Shown here one piece after another: positions 50,336 to 58,867 of a stretch of DNA of 64,000 bases. The notes below the pieces were generated by a model that did not search any database, had not been told where the DNA came from, and saw nothing but the letters and a program-made list of their open reading frames with translations. The DNA is from SG8-39 sp041558415 (GTDB lineage Bacteria > Pseudomonadota > Gammaproteobacteria > Burkholderiales > SG8-39). Positions within the stretch are counted from its first letter, which is position 1. Every line of letters starts with the position of its first letter. The translations under genes were made by a program, and so were the position numbers. The stretch is from the NCBI GenBank assembly GCA_041558415.1, contig JBFFEY010000007.1:29926-93925 (forward strand), read 5' to 3'.

Positions 50336-51538
50336 TCAGCTCACGGCACGGATGCGGCCGGCCCAGGCAACCGCCATCAGGGTAAAGACGACGGCGAGCG
50401 CGCCGACCCAGCCGTAGCGCGTCAGCTCGCCGCCGGGACCGTGGCCGATAATCACGCCGGCGCTGAGCGCGGCGCAGCCGGCCGTCGCCTGCTGCACCGC
50501 GCCCGACAGACTGAGAAAGCTGCCGCGCAGGCCGGGCGCGGCCGCCGCGTTGACCATCGCCATGGTCGGCACCAGCCGACCGGAGATCAGGCTCATGAAG
50601 AGCATGCCGACCAGAATCGCCGTCCACAGGGGCACCGGCGGCAGCTGCGTCATGGCGACGATCGGCAACAAGGAAGCGAGCGCGACGCCGCGGTACACGC
50701 GCAGCTTGCCGCGCAGGTCGACCTGCCGGCCGAGCCAGCACGAGGTGAAGAACGTGGTCACGCCGCCAACCAGGTACATCAGCGGGATCTGCGTTTCGAC
50801 GATGCCGACGTTGCGCACCATGTAGGGCGCGATGTAGGGCACGATGGAAAAGCTCGCAAAGGTGGTCAGCGCCACGAGAAGGAAGGCGCGCCGGTGGTTG
50901 CCCTCGGCGAGCACGCGCCCATAGGTCGCGAAGATGCGCTCCGCGCGCCGCGCCTCGAGGTGCGCGTGCACCGGGGGCAGCAGGCGTGCGGCGAGCGCGG
51001 CGAGCGCCAGCGCGGCGAGCGCGAGCAGCGCGAACGGCAGCCGCCAGCTCGCGGCGCTCGCCAGCAGCAGACCGATCGGCACGCCCACCACCGACGCCAC
51101 CGCGAAGGCCGACATGATGATGCCGGTGGCCCGCCCGCGCCGCGCGTCGGGAACCATGTCGCCGAGGAAGGCGTGCACCTGCATCCCCAGCACGCCGCCG
51201 AACGCGCCGGCGCCGGCATGCGCAGCGATGAGCGCGGCGAAGCTCGGCGCCGCGGCAGTCGCGGCGAGCGCGACGACGAAGCCGACGAGCAGTCCGAGCA
51301 GCAGCGTGCGGCGGTCAAACCGGTCGGCGAATGCGCTGGCGGCCACGCCTGACGCTGCCGCGGCGAACATATACACTGAAACCAGAATCCCGAAATCGCG
51401 CGGCGTCAGGGCGAACAGGCGCATGAGCTGGGGGCCGAGCGGCATCATCAGCACGAAATCGAGGATGTGCATGAACTGGATGCCCGCCAGCACCCAAACC
51501 ACCTGCCGCTCGCGATCGGCGCTGAGCGGCGTCGTCAT
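50336..51538 (-). CDS. MFS transporter, DHA1/arabinose-efflux-like
   Basis: A 400-residue, 12-helix major facilitator. LAGIQFMHILDFVLMMPLGP at the first helix, ADRFDRRTLLLGLLVGF at the 2-3 loop and ARRGRATGIIMSAFAVASVVG in helix 4-5 are typical of drug and sugar exporters of the AraJ/DHA1 type. The substrate is unknown. The frame opens at TTG 51553, but ATG 51538 gives a normal N terminus. It is divergent from the DUF3237 gene and converges on darP. Confidence 0.87.
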   Translation of the reverse strand: MTTPLSADRERQVVWVLAGIQFMHILDFVLMMPLGPQLMRLFALTPRDFGILVSVYMFAAAASGVAASAFADRFDRRTLLLGLLVGFVVALAATAAAPSFAALIAAHAGAGAFGGVLGMQVHAFLGDMVPDARRGRATGIIMSAFAVASVVGVPIGLLLASAASWRLPFALLALAALALAALAARLLPPVHAHLEARRAERIFATYGRVLAEGNHRRAFLLVALTTFASFSIVPYIAPYMVRNVGIVETQIPLMYLVGGVTTFFTSCWLGRQVDLRGKLRVYRGVALASLLPIVAMTQLPPVPLWTAILVGMLFMSLISGRLVPTMAMVNAAAAPGLRGSFLSLSGAVQQATAGCAALSAGVIIGHGPGGELTRYGWVGALAVVFTLMAVAWAGRIRAVS

Positions 51539-51562
51539 TTGAAAGTCGTGCAAGGAGCCGTC

Positions 51563-52014
51563 ATGCTGCGTCTCGAACCGATGTTTCGCGCCACCATCAC
51601 GCTTGCGCCGCCGCAGGAGCTCGGCGATGCGCCGCTGGGGCGACGGCGCATCATACCGATCACCGGCGGGACCATAGAGGGCGCGCGCCTCAAGGGGCGC
51701 GTGCTGCCGGGGGGTGCCGACTGGCAGCTAGTGCGCTCGGACGGCGTCGCCGACCTGGACGCCCGCTACACGGTGCAGGCCGACGACGGCGCGCTGATCT
51801 ACGTGCGCAACCGGGGCCTGCGTCACGGTTCGCCCGAGGTGCTGGCGCAGCTCGCACGCGGCGAGGACGTCGATCCGGCCAAGTACTACATGCGCACCCA
51901 GCCCTGGTTCGAGACTGGCGATGCGCGCTACGCCTGGCTCAACCGCACGATCTGCGTCGGCACCGGCGCGCGGCGCCGCGATTGCGTCGAGCTGGAATTC
52001 TTCGAGGTGCTGTG

Positions 52015-52015
<1 letters not shown>
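51563..52015 (+). CDS. DUF3237-family protein
   Basis: A 150-residue protein: LEPMFRATITLAPPQELGDA, GRRRIIPITGGTIEG, LIYVRNRGLRHG, PWFETGDARYAWLNRTICVG. These are the conserved blocks of DUF3237, a beta-rich family of unknown function often near aromatic or hydrocarbon catabolism genes. RBS AAGGAG at 51552-51557 decides ATG 51563 against the longer open frame. Its stop overlaps the mog start (TGATG at 52013-52017), so the two proteins are translated together. Confidence 0.9.
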
Positions 52016-52620
<605 letters not shown>

Positions 52621-52693
52621 GGCGCGCAGCGCGGCCCGCGCCGATCTGTTTTAACATTGCGGGCGCCGTTGAGATTGCGCAGCGGGGACATCG

Positions 52694-53506
52694 ATGATCC
52701 TGAACCCAGGCGAACAGCAGTACCTCGATCTGCTCGACCACGTGCTCGAGCATGGCGCCGAAAAGAGCGACCGCACCGGTACCGGCACCCGCTCGGTGTT
52801 CGGCTGGCAGATGCGCTTTGCGCTCGGCGCGTCGTTTCCGTTGCTGACCACCAAGAAGCTGCATCTCAAGTCGATCATCGTCGAGCTGCTCTGGTTTCTG
52901 CGCGGCGATACCAACGTGCGCTGGCTGCAGGAGCGCGGCGTGACGATCTGGGACGAATGGGCCGACGCCCGAGGCGAGCTGGGTCCGGTGTACGGCTACC
53001 AGTGGCGGCACTGGCGCACGCCCGACGGCCGCGAGATCGACCAGATCGCGCAGCTGCTGGAGTCGATCCGCCGCAACCCGGACTCGCGCCGCCACATCGT
53101 CAGCGCCTGGAACCCCGCCGATGTCGAGCGCATGGCGCTGCCGCCCTGTCACGCGTTGTTCCAGTTCTACGTCGCCGACGGGCAGCTGTCGTGCCAGCTC
53201 TACCAGAGGAGCGCCGATCTCTTTCTCGGCGTGCCGTTCAACATCGCCTCCTACGCGCTGCTCACGCTGATGGTGGCGCAGGTCACCGGGCTCGCCCCGG
53301 GGACCTTCGTGCACACACTGGGCGATGCCCACCTCTACCGCAACCACTTCGAACAGGCGCGCACCCAGCTGGCGCGCGCACCGCGCGCCTTCCCGCGCAT
53401 GCGGCTGAACCCCGAGGTGAAGGACCTCTTCGCGTTCCGCTACGAGGACTTCACGCTCGAGGGCTACGACCCGCACCCTGCGATCAAGGCGCCGATCGCC
53501 GTCTAG
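52694..53506 (+). CDS. thyA: Thymidylate synthase
   Basis: A 270-residue ThyA, which methylates dUMP to dTMP with methylene-THF. The catalytic C152 is in LPPCHALFQFYV; DRTGTGTRSVFG, SADLFLGVPFNIASYALL and THTLGDAHLY-like VHTLGDAHLYRNHFEQ are conserved. Complete. In line with mog and probably dfrA-type genes elsewhere. A strong terminator for the opposite strand lies just beyond at 53548-53584. Confidence 0.97.
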   Translation: MILNPGEQQYLDLLDHVLEHGAEKSDRTGTGTRSVFGWQMRFALGASFPLLTTKKLHLKSIIVELLWFLRGDTNVRWLQERGVTIWDEWADARGELGPVYGYQWRHWRTPDGREIDQIAQLLESIRRNPDSRRHIVSAWNPADVERMALPPCHALFQFYVADGQLSCQLYQRSADLFLGVPFNIASYALLTLMVAQVTGLAPGTFVHTLGDAHLYRNHFEQARTQLARAPRAFPRMRLNPEVKDLFAFRYEDFTLEGYDPHPAIKAPIAV

Positions 53507-53547
53507 GCGTGGCTCCGCGGCCTCCCGCGCGCGGGGGCGACTCTGAT

Positions 53548-53584
53548 AAAAAACGGGCCCGCCGCGGGACGCGGCACGGGCCCG
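53548..53584 (-). terminator. Rho-independent terminator of the small membrane protein gene
   Basis: Read on the minus strand: perfect eight-pair stem CGGGCCCG / CGGGCCCG around a GC-rich loop, followed by TTTTTT. Starts 22 bases after the stop of the leftward gene at 53607. Confidence 0.85.
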
Positions 53585-53606
53585 AGGGGGAGACCGCGCG
53601 AGCGGC

Positions 53607-53942
53607 TTAGAACAGGCTGCTGAAGGCGCTCTGCAGCAGGAACAGCGCGCCGAGTCCGGCGAAGCCCATGACCACGACCTCGGTGGCGGTGCTGCGCTTG
53701 GCGAAGGCGTTGCGACCGCCCTTCATCCACAGCAGCGCGACGAGCAAGGCGATGGCACCGAGCGCGGCGAGACCGTTGCCCAGTCCGCGGTCGAAGGCCG
53801 AAACGATCCAGCCGTCCGGCGCGATGGCGCGGTACACCGTGCCGGCAATGCCGGCCATGATCAGCATGATCACCATGAACGCGACCAGCGCCTGCGCGAG
53901 CGCCATAGACTGATCTCTGATGTTGAAGCGGTAGGACGACAT
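53607..53942 (-). CDS. Small three-helix membrane protein
   Basis: A 111-residue protein with hydrophobic segments ALVAFMVIMLIMAGIAGTVY, GLAALGAIALLVALLWM and VVVMGFAGLGALFLLQSAF, and a short polar N terminus MSSYRFNIRDQS. No family recognised. It is a monocistronic unit: GGGAGA ribosome site just before the ATG, an inverted repeat upstream (53971-53990) and a strong terminator. The independent regulation suggests an individually important small protein. Confidence 0.65.
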   Translation of the reverse strand: MSSYRFNIRDQSMALAQALVAFMVIMLIMAGIAGTVYRAIAPDGWIVSAFDRGLGNGLAALGAIALLVALLWMKGGRNAFAKRSTATEVVVMGFAGLGALFLLQSAFSSLF

Positions 53943-53970
53943 ACTTTTCTCCCGAATTGCGTCTGCAAAA

Positions 53971-53990
53971 GTTGTTGCGACAAGAACAAC
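53971..53990. promoter_or_regulatory. Inverted repeat upstream of the small membrane protein gene
   Basis: GTTGTT-N8-AACAAC, perfect arms, overlapped by a second symmetry TTGCG-N10-CGCAA. It lies 29 bases before the start codon in an AT-richer stretch (53943-54196) that carries no gene. Confidence 0.4.
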
Positions 53991-54196
53991 GCAAGTCGCG
54001 TGCCAGACAAAGGAAAACCTCGGCTCGACAGCAGCTTGCGTGCGCGCCGTGAACTATTTCCAGGGGTCGAAAAGCATTGCAAACGTCGCCGCGGCCCGAC
54101 CAACTCTGTCACACGCCGTAAAACCCCGTTGATTCGAAAGCCGTTTTTCTCGTCTGAGCGGCACGACAGCCCGAATGGGTGATACTTCGCGCCGCC

Positions 54197-55195
54197 ATGA
54201 AGCTCTCCGTTCTCGACCAGTCGCCCGTCATCAGCGGGCTCGATGCGCGGCGCGCGCTCGAGGAAACGCTCGCGCTCGCGCGGCACGCCGAGGCACTCGG
54301 CTACACGCGCTACTGGCTCGCCGAGCACCATGCCATCGCGGCGCTCGCCGATCCCTGCCCCGAGATCCTCCTCGCGCGGCTCGGCGCGGAAACCGAGCGC
54401 ATGCGCATCGGTACCGGCGGCGTGCTGCTGCCGTATTACAGCGCCTTCAAGGTCGCCGAAGTGTTCCGCATGCTCGAGGCGCTCTACCCGGGACGCGTCG
54501 ACCTCGGCATCGGGCGCGCGCCGGGCGGCGACTCGCGCACCGCACACGCGGTCGGCGGTGGACGCTTCCCGGACGCGCGCGACTTTCCGGAGCAGGTCTG
54601 GCAACTGGTCGGCCATCTCGACGGCACGCTGCCCGAGAACCACCCCTTTGCCCGCGTGCGCGTGCAGCCCGAGGTCGGAGGCGCGCCGCAGGTCTGGCTG
54701 CTCGGCTCGTCGGACTATAGCGGCGCGCTCGCTGCGCAGCTCGGCCTGCGCTTCGCCTTCGCGCACTTCATCAACCCGCAGGGCGGCGACGCGGTGACGC
54801 AGGCCTATCGCGAGCAGTTCCAGCCCTCGGCACGCGAGGCACAGCCGAGCGCGATCGTCTGCACCTTCGCGATCTGCGCCGAAACCGACGAGGCCGCCGA
54901 GCGGCTCGCCGCCTCGATCGATCTGCGGCGCCTGCACATGGCGCTCAATCTCGATACGCCGGTGCCGACGCTCGACGAGGCGCTCGCGCACCGCTACACG
55001 GCCGAAGAGCAGCGCTACGTCGCGGCGCAGCGCGCACGCGCGATCATCGGCGGCCCGCAAACCTGCCGCCAGGCGATCGAGGCGATGGCCGAGCGCTATG
55101 CCGCCGACGAAGTGATGGTGCTGACGATCACCGGCGATTACGCCACGCGGCTGCGCTCCTACGAGCTGCTCGCCGAGGCCTTCAGGGCCGCCTAG
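54197..55195 (+). CDS. Luciferase-like flavin monooxygenase family protein
   Basis: A 332-residue bacterial-luciferase-fold (LLM) protein. LSVLDQSPVISGLDARRALE, GYTRYWLAEHHAIAALADPCPEILLARLG and RIGTGGVLLPYYSAFKVAEVFRMLEALYPGRVDLGIGRAPGG (in parts) are the hallmarks of the group that includes uncharacterised MsnO8-like proteins. It would use FMNH2 or F420-like flavin and oxygen; substrate unknown. ATG 54197 chosen over an in-frame ATG at 54179 because the family starts with MKLSVLD. Its last 14 bases overlap the 3' end of the ankyrin gene on the other strand. Confidence 0.9.
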   Translation: MKLSVLDQSPVISGLDARRALEETLALARHAEALGYTRYWLAEHHAIAALADPCPEILLARLGAETERMRIGTGGVLLPYYSAFKVAEVFRMLEALYPGRVDLGIGRAPGGDSRTAHAVGGGRFPDARDFPEQVWQLVGHLDGTLPENHPFARVRVQPEVGGAPQVWLLGSSDYSGALAAQLGLRFAFAHFINPQGGDAVTQAYREQFQPSAREAQPSAIVCTFAICAETDEAAERLAASIDLRRLHMALNLDTPVPTLDEALAHRYTAEEQRYVAAQRARAIIGGPQTCRQAIEAMAERYAADEVMVLTITGDYATRLRSYELLAEAFRAA

Positions 55196-55922
55196 GCGAG
55201 ACCGGCTTGTCGTCGTCGTAGAGCGTGCGGAAGCCGGGTTCCGAGCCGGGCGGCTTGCCGGGCACCGAGCTGTCGACGACCTCGGCGATGGTCCGGTAGC
55301 CGCGCGCGCGGGCGAGGTCGCCCGGGGTCTGGCCGGCGCGGTTCCTGCCCTGCGGCTCGGCCGCATACTTCACGAGCAGGCGCACCGTCGCCTCGTGACC
55401 GCCGTCGGCGGCACCGTGCAGCGCATTGTTGCCCTTCAGGTCGGTGACGTCCGGATCCGCGCCGCGCTTGATGAGCACCTCCACGGTCTCGGTGTTGCCG
55501 GTGAGCGCAGCCCAGTACAGCACCGACTCGCCGGCATCGTTGCGCGCGTTCGGATCGGCGTCGGCAGCGAGCAGCAACTCGGCGAGGATCGGGTCCGGAT
55601 GCAGCGCGGCGAGGTGCAGCGGCGTCTCGCCGTGCTTGGAGCGCGCGCGCACGCTGGCACCCGCATCGAGCAGCAGCTTGGTGAGCCGCGGCATGCCGCG
55701 CTCGACCGCGCGGTGCAGCGGCGTTTCGCGCTCCGCATCGCGCGCGTTGACGTTGACGCGCTTCTCGACGACCAGCCCCTCGGCGAACACGCCCTTGCCT
55801 TCGCGGATGGCCCGGAACAGCTGCTGCTCCGGGGTTTCGGCCTGCGCCGCCGCTGGCGATTGCGCCGGAGCCGGCGGCGCGGCGGCCAGCGCGAGTACCA
55901 GCGCGAGAAAAAGCGCACGCAT
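55182..55922 (-). CDS. Secreted/periplasmic ankyrin-repeat protein
   Basis: A 246-residue protein with a signal peptide (MRALFLALVLALAAAPPAPA) and five ankyrin repeats between about residues 55 and 220: RETPLHRAVERG, GETPLHLAALHP, GESVLYWAALTG, GNNALHGAADGG, GQTPGDLARARG. Ankyrin modules bind other proteins; in bacteria such exported copies often protect a catalase or act as immunity/adapter proteins. Partner unknown. Leftward, 11 bases after the large dehydrogenase gene, so likely co-transcribed with it. Overlaps the convergent LLM gene. Confidence 0.85.
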   Translation of the reverse strand: MRALFLALVLALAAAPPAPAQSPAAAQAETPEQQLFRAIREGKGVFAEGLVVEKRVNVNARDAERETPLHRAVERGMPRLTKLLLDAGASVRARSKHGETPLHLAALHPDPILAELLLAADADPNARNDAGESVLYWAALTGNTETVEVLIKRGADPDVTDLKGNNALHGAADGGHEATVRLLVKYAAEPQGRNRAGQTPGDLARARGYRTIAEVVDSSVPGKPPGSEPGFRTLYDDDKPVSPRRP

Positions 55923-55933
55923 GATCGCCGATT

Positions 55934-58834
55934 CTATGCGCGATCGTCTGGCCTCGCGCCGGCGAGCAGCTCGGCGAGGTGCAGCGTCGGGCGCGCGGCG
56001 AGATCCTCGATCTGCTCGCGGCAGGAAAAGCCGTCGGCCACCACCCGCGTCGCGCGCGCCTCGGCCTCGAGCGCCGGCAGCAGCGCGCGCGCGGCGATCG
56101 TCTTCGAAGCCTCGAGGTGGCGCGGCTTGAAGCCGAACGCGCCGGCCATGCCGCAACAGCCGGCATCCGGTGCCACCACCGTGTAGCCCGCGGCGCGCAG
56201 CAGGTTCTCCTCGGACTTGAGGCCGTGGAGCGCCTTCTGGTGACAGTGCCCGTGCAGCAGCACACGGCCGCTGGCCGGCGCCGGCGACCAGCCGCGCGCC
56301 TCCAGAAACGCCGCGAGCGGACGCACCTGCGTGGCGAGCCGCGCGGCGCGCGCGTCGTCGGGAAAGAGCTGCGCCAGCTCGTCGCGAAACACCGAGAGGC
56401 AGCCGGGCTCGAGCACGACGATCGGCGTGCCCGCCTCGAGCGCGGGCGCGAGCACGCCGAGCACGCGCTCGAGCGCGGCGCGCGCCGGCTCGAGCAGGCC
56501 AACGTCGTAGTAGGGCCGGCCGCAGCAGATGCGTGCGCGCGGCATCTCGACGCGGCAGCCCGCCTGCTCGAGCAGCTCGACGGCCGCCAGCCCGGTCTGC
56601 GGGCGGAAGAAATCGTTGAAGGTGTCGGCGAACAGCACGACCCGGTCGCCGTCGCTGCGGCCCGTGCGCCGCGCGAACGACGCGCGCAGGCTGCGCGGCG
56701 CGAAGCGCGGCAGCGTGCGTTCCTGCGCCACGCCGGCGACGCGCTTCGCCAGCGCGCTGAGACCCGCGGTTTGCGTGAGCGCGTTCGCCAGCCAGGGCGC
56801 CCGCGCGGCGAGCGGCGCCCACGCGCCGATGCGCCCCAGGATCGCCGCATCGCGCGGGCGCGGCCGTTGCGCGTAGTAGTGCGAGAGGAACTCGGCCTTG
56901 TAGGCCGCCATGTCGGTGTGCGTCGGGCATTCGCTCTTGCAGGCCTTGCAGCCCAGGCACCATTCGAGCGCCTCGGCGACGTCGTCGCTCGCCCAGCCCT
57001 CGGTGATCACTTCGCCGCGCAGCATTTCGTTCAGCAGCCGCGCGCGGCCGCGCGTCGAGTAGCGTTCCTCGAGCGTGGCGCGGTAGCTCGGGCACATGGT
57101 GCCGCCCTCGGCGGCGCGGCACTTGCCCATGCCGATGCAATGCTCCGTCGCGCGCGCGAAGCCGTCGCCGACCGGCGAGCGGAAGGCAAGCCGTGTGGCG
57201 AGCGTCACCGGCCGGTAGTCCGGGCCGAGGCGCAGGTTTTCGTCGGCGCGCTGCACCGGCCCTGCCGCGCGCACCAGCTTGCCCGGATTCATGCGGTCCT
57301 CGGGATCCCAGATGCGCTTGAATTCGCGGAATGCGCCCATCAATTCCTCGCCGTACATGATCGGCAGGAACTCCGCCTTCGCCTGGCCGTCGCCGTGCTC
57401 GCCGGAGAGCGAGCCGCCGTACTTGACCACCAGCCGCGACGCCGCCTCGAGGAAGCGCCGCCAGTGCGCGACGCCCTCGGGCGTGCGCAGCTCGAAGCTG
57501 ATGCGCGCGTGGATGCAGCCGTCGCCGAAGTGGCCGTACAGCGAGGTGCGGTAGCCGAAGCGGTCGATGAGCGCCTGGAACTCGCGCAGGTAATCGCCGA
57601 GGCGCAGCGGATCGACCGCGGCATCCTCCCAGCCGACCACCGGATCGGGATCGCGCCCGCCGAGCGCGAGCGCGGTCGCCGAGGCGCCGGTTTCGCGCAA
57701 CCCCCACATGCGCGCGATGCCCGCGGCATCCTCGATCAGCCAGGAGCGCACCTCGCTGCGTGCGGCGAAGCGCGCCTCCAGCGCGCGCGCCTGCGCCACC
57801 GCCTCGGCGCGGCTGCCGGCGCCGAACTCGCACATCAGCCAGCCCTTGCCCTCGGGCAGCAGCCGCAGGTCGTCGAGCTTGAGGCCGCGCTCGCGCAGCC
57901 CGCCGATGATCTTCTCGTCGAGACCCTCGCAGGCGATCGGCGCCGCGGCGAGGATGTCGGGCACCACGTCGCCCGCCTGGGTGATGTCGGGAAAGCCGAG
58001 CACCAGCAGCACGCGCTCGGGCGGGCTGCTGACGAGCGTCGCGTCGGCGGCGAGCGTCAGCGCGCAGGTCCCCTCAGAGCCGACCAGCGCGCGCGCCACG
58101 TTGAAGCCGTTCTCCGGCAGCAGCTGGTCGAGGTTGTAGCCCGAGACGCGGCGCTTGATCTTCGGAAAGCGCGCACGGATGAGATCGCCGTAGCGCTCGG
58201 CGAGCGCTTTGAGGCCGCGGTAGATCTCGGCCTGGCGGCCGCCGCCCGCGAGGATGCGCGCGTACTCAGCCGCGTCGGTCGGCCCGCACCAGAAGCGCGC
58301 GCCATCGTAGGTCAGCACCTCGAGCCGCTCGATGTTCTCCACGGTCTTGCCGGCCATCACCGAGTGCGGGCCGCAGGAGTTGTTGCCGATCATGCCGCCG
58401 AGCGTGCAGCGCGAATGCGTCGCCGGATCGGGCGCAAAGGTGAGGCCGTGCCGCTCGGCCGCGTCGCGCAGCGCGTCGCAGACCGCACCCGGCTCGACCC
58501 GCGCGCGGCGCGCCTGCGGGTCGATCGACACGACCCGGTTGAGGTATTTCGAAGTATCGATCACCACCGCGACGTTTACGCTCTGCCCGTTTTGCGCCGT
58601 GCCGCCGCCGCGCGCAAGAATCGGCACGCCATGGCGGCGGCAGAGCGCCACCGCGGCGACGATGTCGTCGACCGTGCGCGGCACGACTGCGCCGATCGGC
58701 ACCTGGCGGTAGTTCGAGGCGTCGGCGGCGTAGACCGCACGCGTGCCGGCGTCGAAGCGCACTTCGCCCGTCACCGCGCGTTTCAGGTCGTGCTCGAGCG
58801 CCGCGTGCGCCGCGCCGGATCTCGTTGCCGTCAT
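55934..58834 (-). CDS. FAD/4Fe-4S D-2-hydroxyacid dehydrogenase (GlcD-GlcF type fusion)
   Basis: A 966-residue membrane-associated dehydrogenase of D-lactate/glycolate type. The N-terminal half is a FAD_binding_4 domain (VPRTVDDIVAAVALCRRHGV, RGGGTAQNGQS, GMIGNNSCGPHS) with FAD-oxidase C (GEHGDGQAKAEFL). The C-terminal half has two Fe-S motifs (CIGMGKC...CPSY and CLGCKACKSECPTHTDM) and two CCG domains (CCGRPYY, CCGMAGAFG). It resembles GlcD and GlcF joined in one chain, or the Dld-type D-lactate dehydrogenases. Electrons probably go to quinone. The adjacent ankyrin gene follows in the same direction. Confidence 0.93.
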   Translation of the reverse strand: MTATRSGAAHAALEHDLKRAVTGEVRFDAGTRAVYAADASNYRQVPIGAVVPRTVDDIVAAVALCRRHGVPILARGGGTAQNGQSVNVAVVIDTSKYLNRVVSIDPQARRARVEPGAVCDALRDAAERHGLTFAPDPATHSRCTLGGMIGNNSCGPHSVMAGKTVENIERLEVLTYDGARFWCGPTDAAEYARILAGGGRQAEIYRGLKALAERYGDLIRARFPKIKRRVSGYNLDQLLPENGFNVARALVGSEGTCALTLAADATLVSSPPERVLLVLGFPDITQAGDVVPDILAAAPIACEGLDEKIIGGLRERGLKLDDLRLLPEGKGWLMCEFGAGSRAEAVAQARALEARFAARSEVRSWLIEDAAGIARMWGLRETGASATALALGGRDPDPVVGWEDAAVDPLRLGDYLREFQALIDRFGYRTSLYGHFGDGCIHARISFELRTPEGVAHWRRFLEAASRLVVKYGGSLSGEHGDGQAKAEFLPIMYGEELMGAFREFKRIWDPEDRMNPGKLVRAAGPVQRADENLRLGPDYRPVTLATRLAFRSPVGDGFARATEHCIGMGKCRAAEGGTMCPSYRATLEERYSTRGRARLLNEMLRGEVITEGWASDDVAEALEWCLGCKACKSECPTHTDMAAYKAEFLSHYYAQRPRPRDAAILGRIGAWAPLAARAPWLANALTQTAGLSALAKRVAGVAQERTLPRFAPRSLRASFARRTGRSDGDRVVLFADTFNDFFRPQTGLAAVELLEQAGCRVEMPRARICCGRPYYDVGLLEPARAALERVLGVLAPALEAGTPIVVLEPGCLSVFRDELAQLFPDDARAARLATQVRPLAAFLEARGWSPAPASGRVLLHGHCHQKALHGLKSEENLLRAAGYTVVAPDAGCCGMAGAFGFKPRHLEASKTIAARALLPALEAEARATRVVADGFSCREQIEDLAARPTLHLAELLAGARPDDRA

Positions 58835-58867
58835 GGTTTTCCCGTGCGGCGCCGGAGGGCTGCGCCG

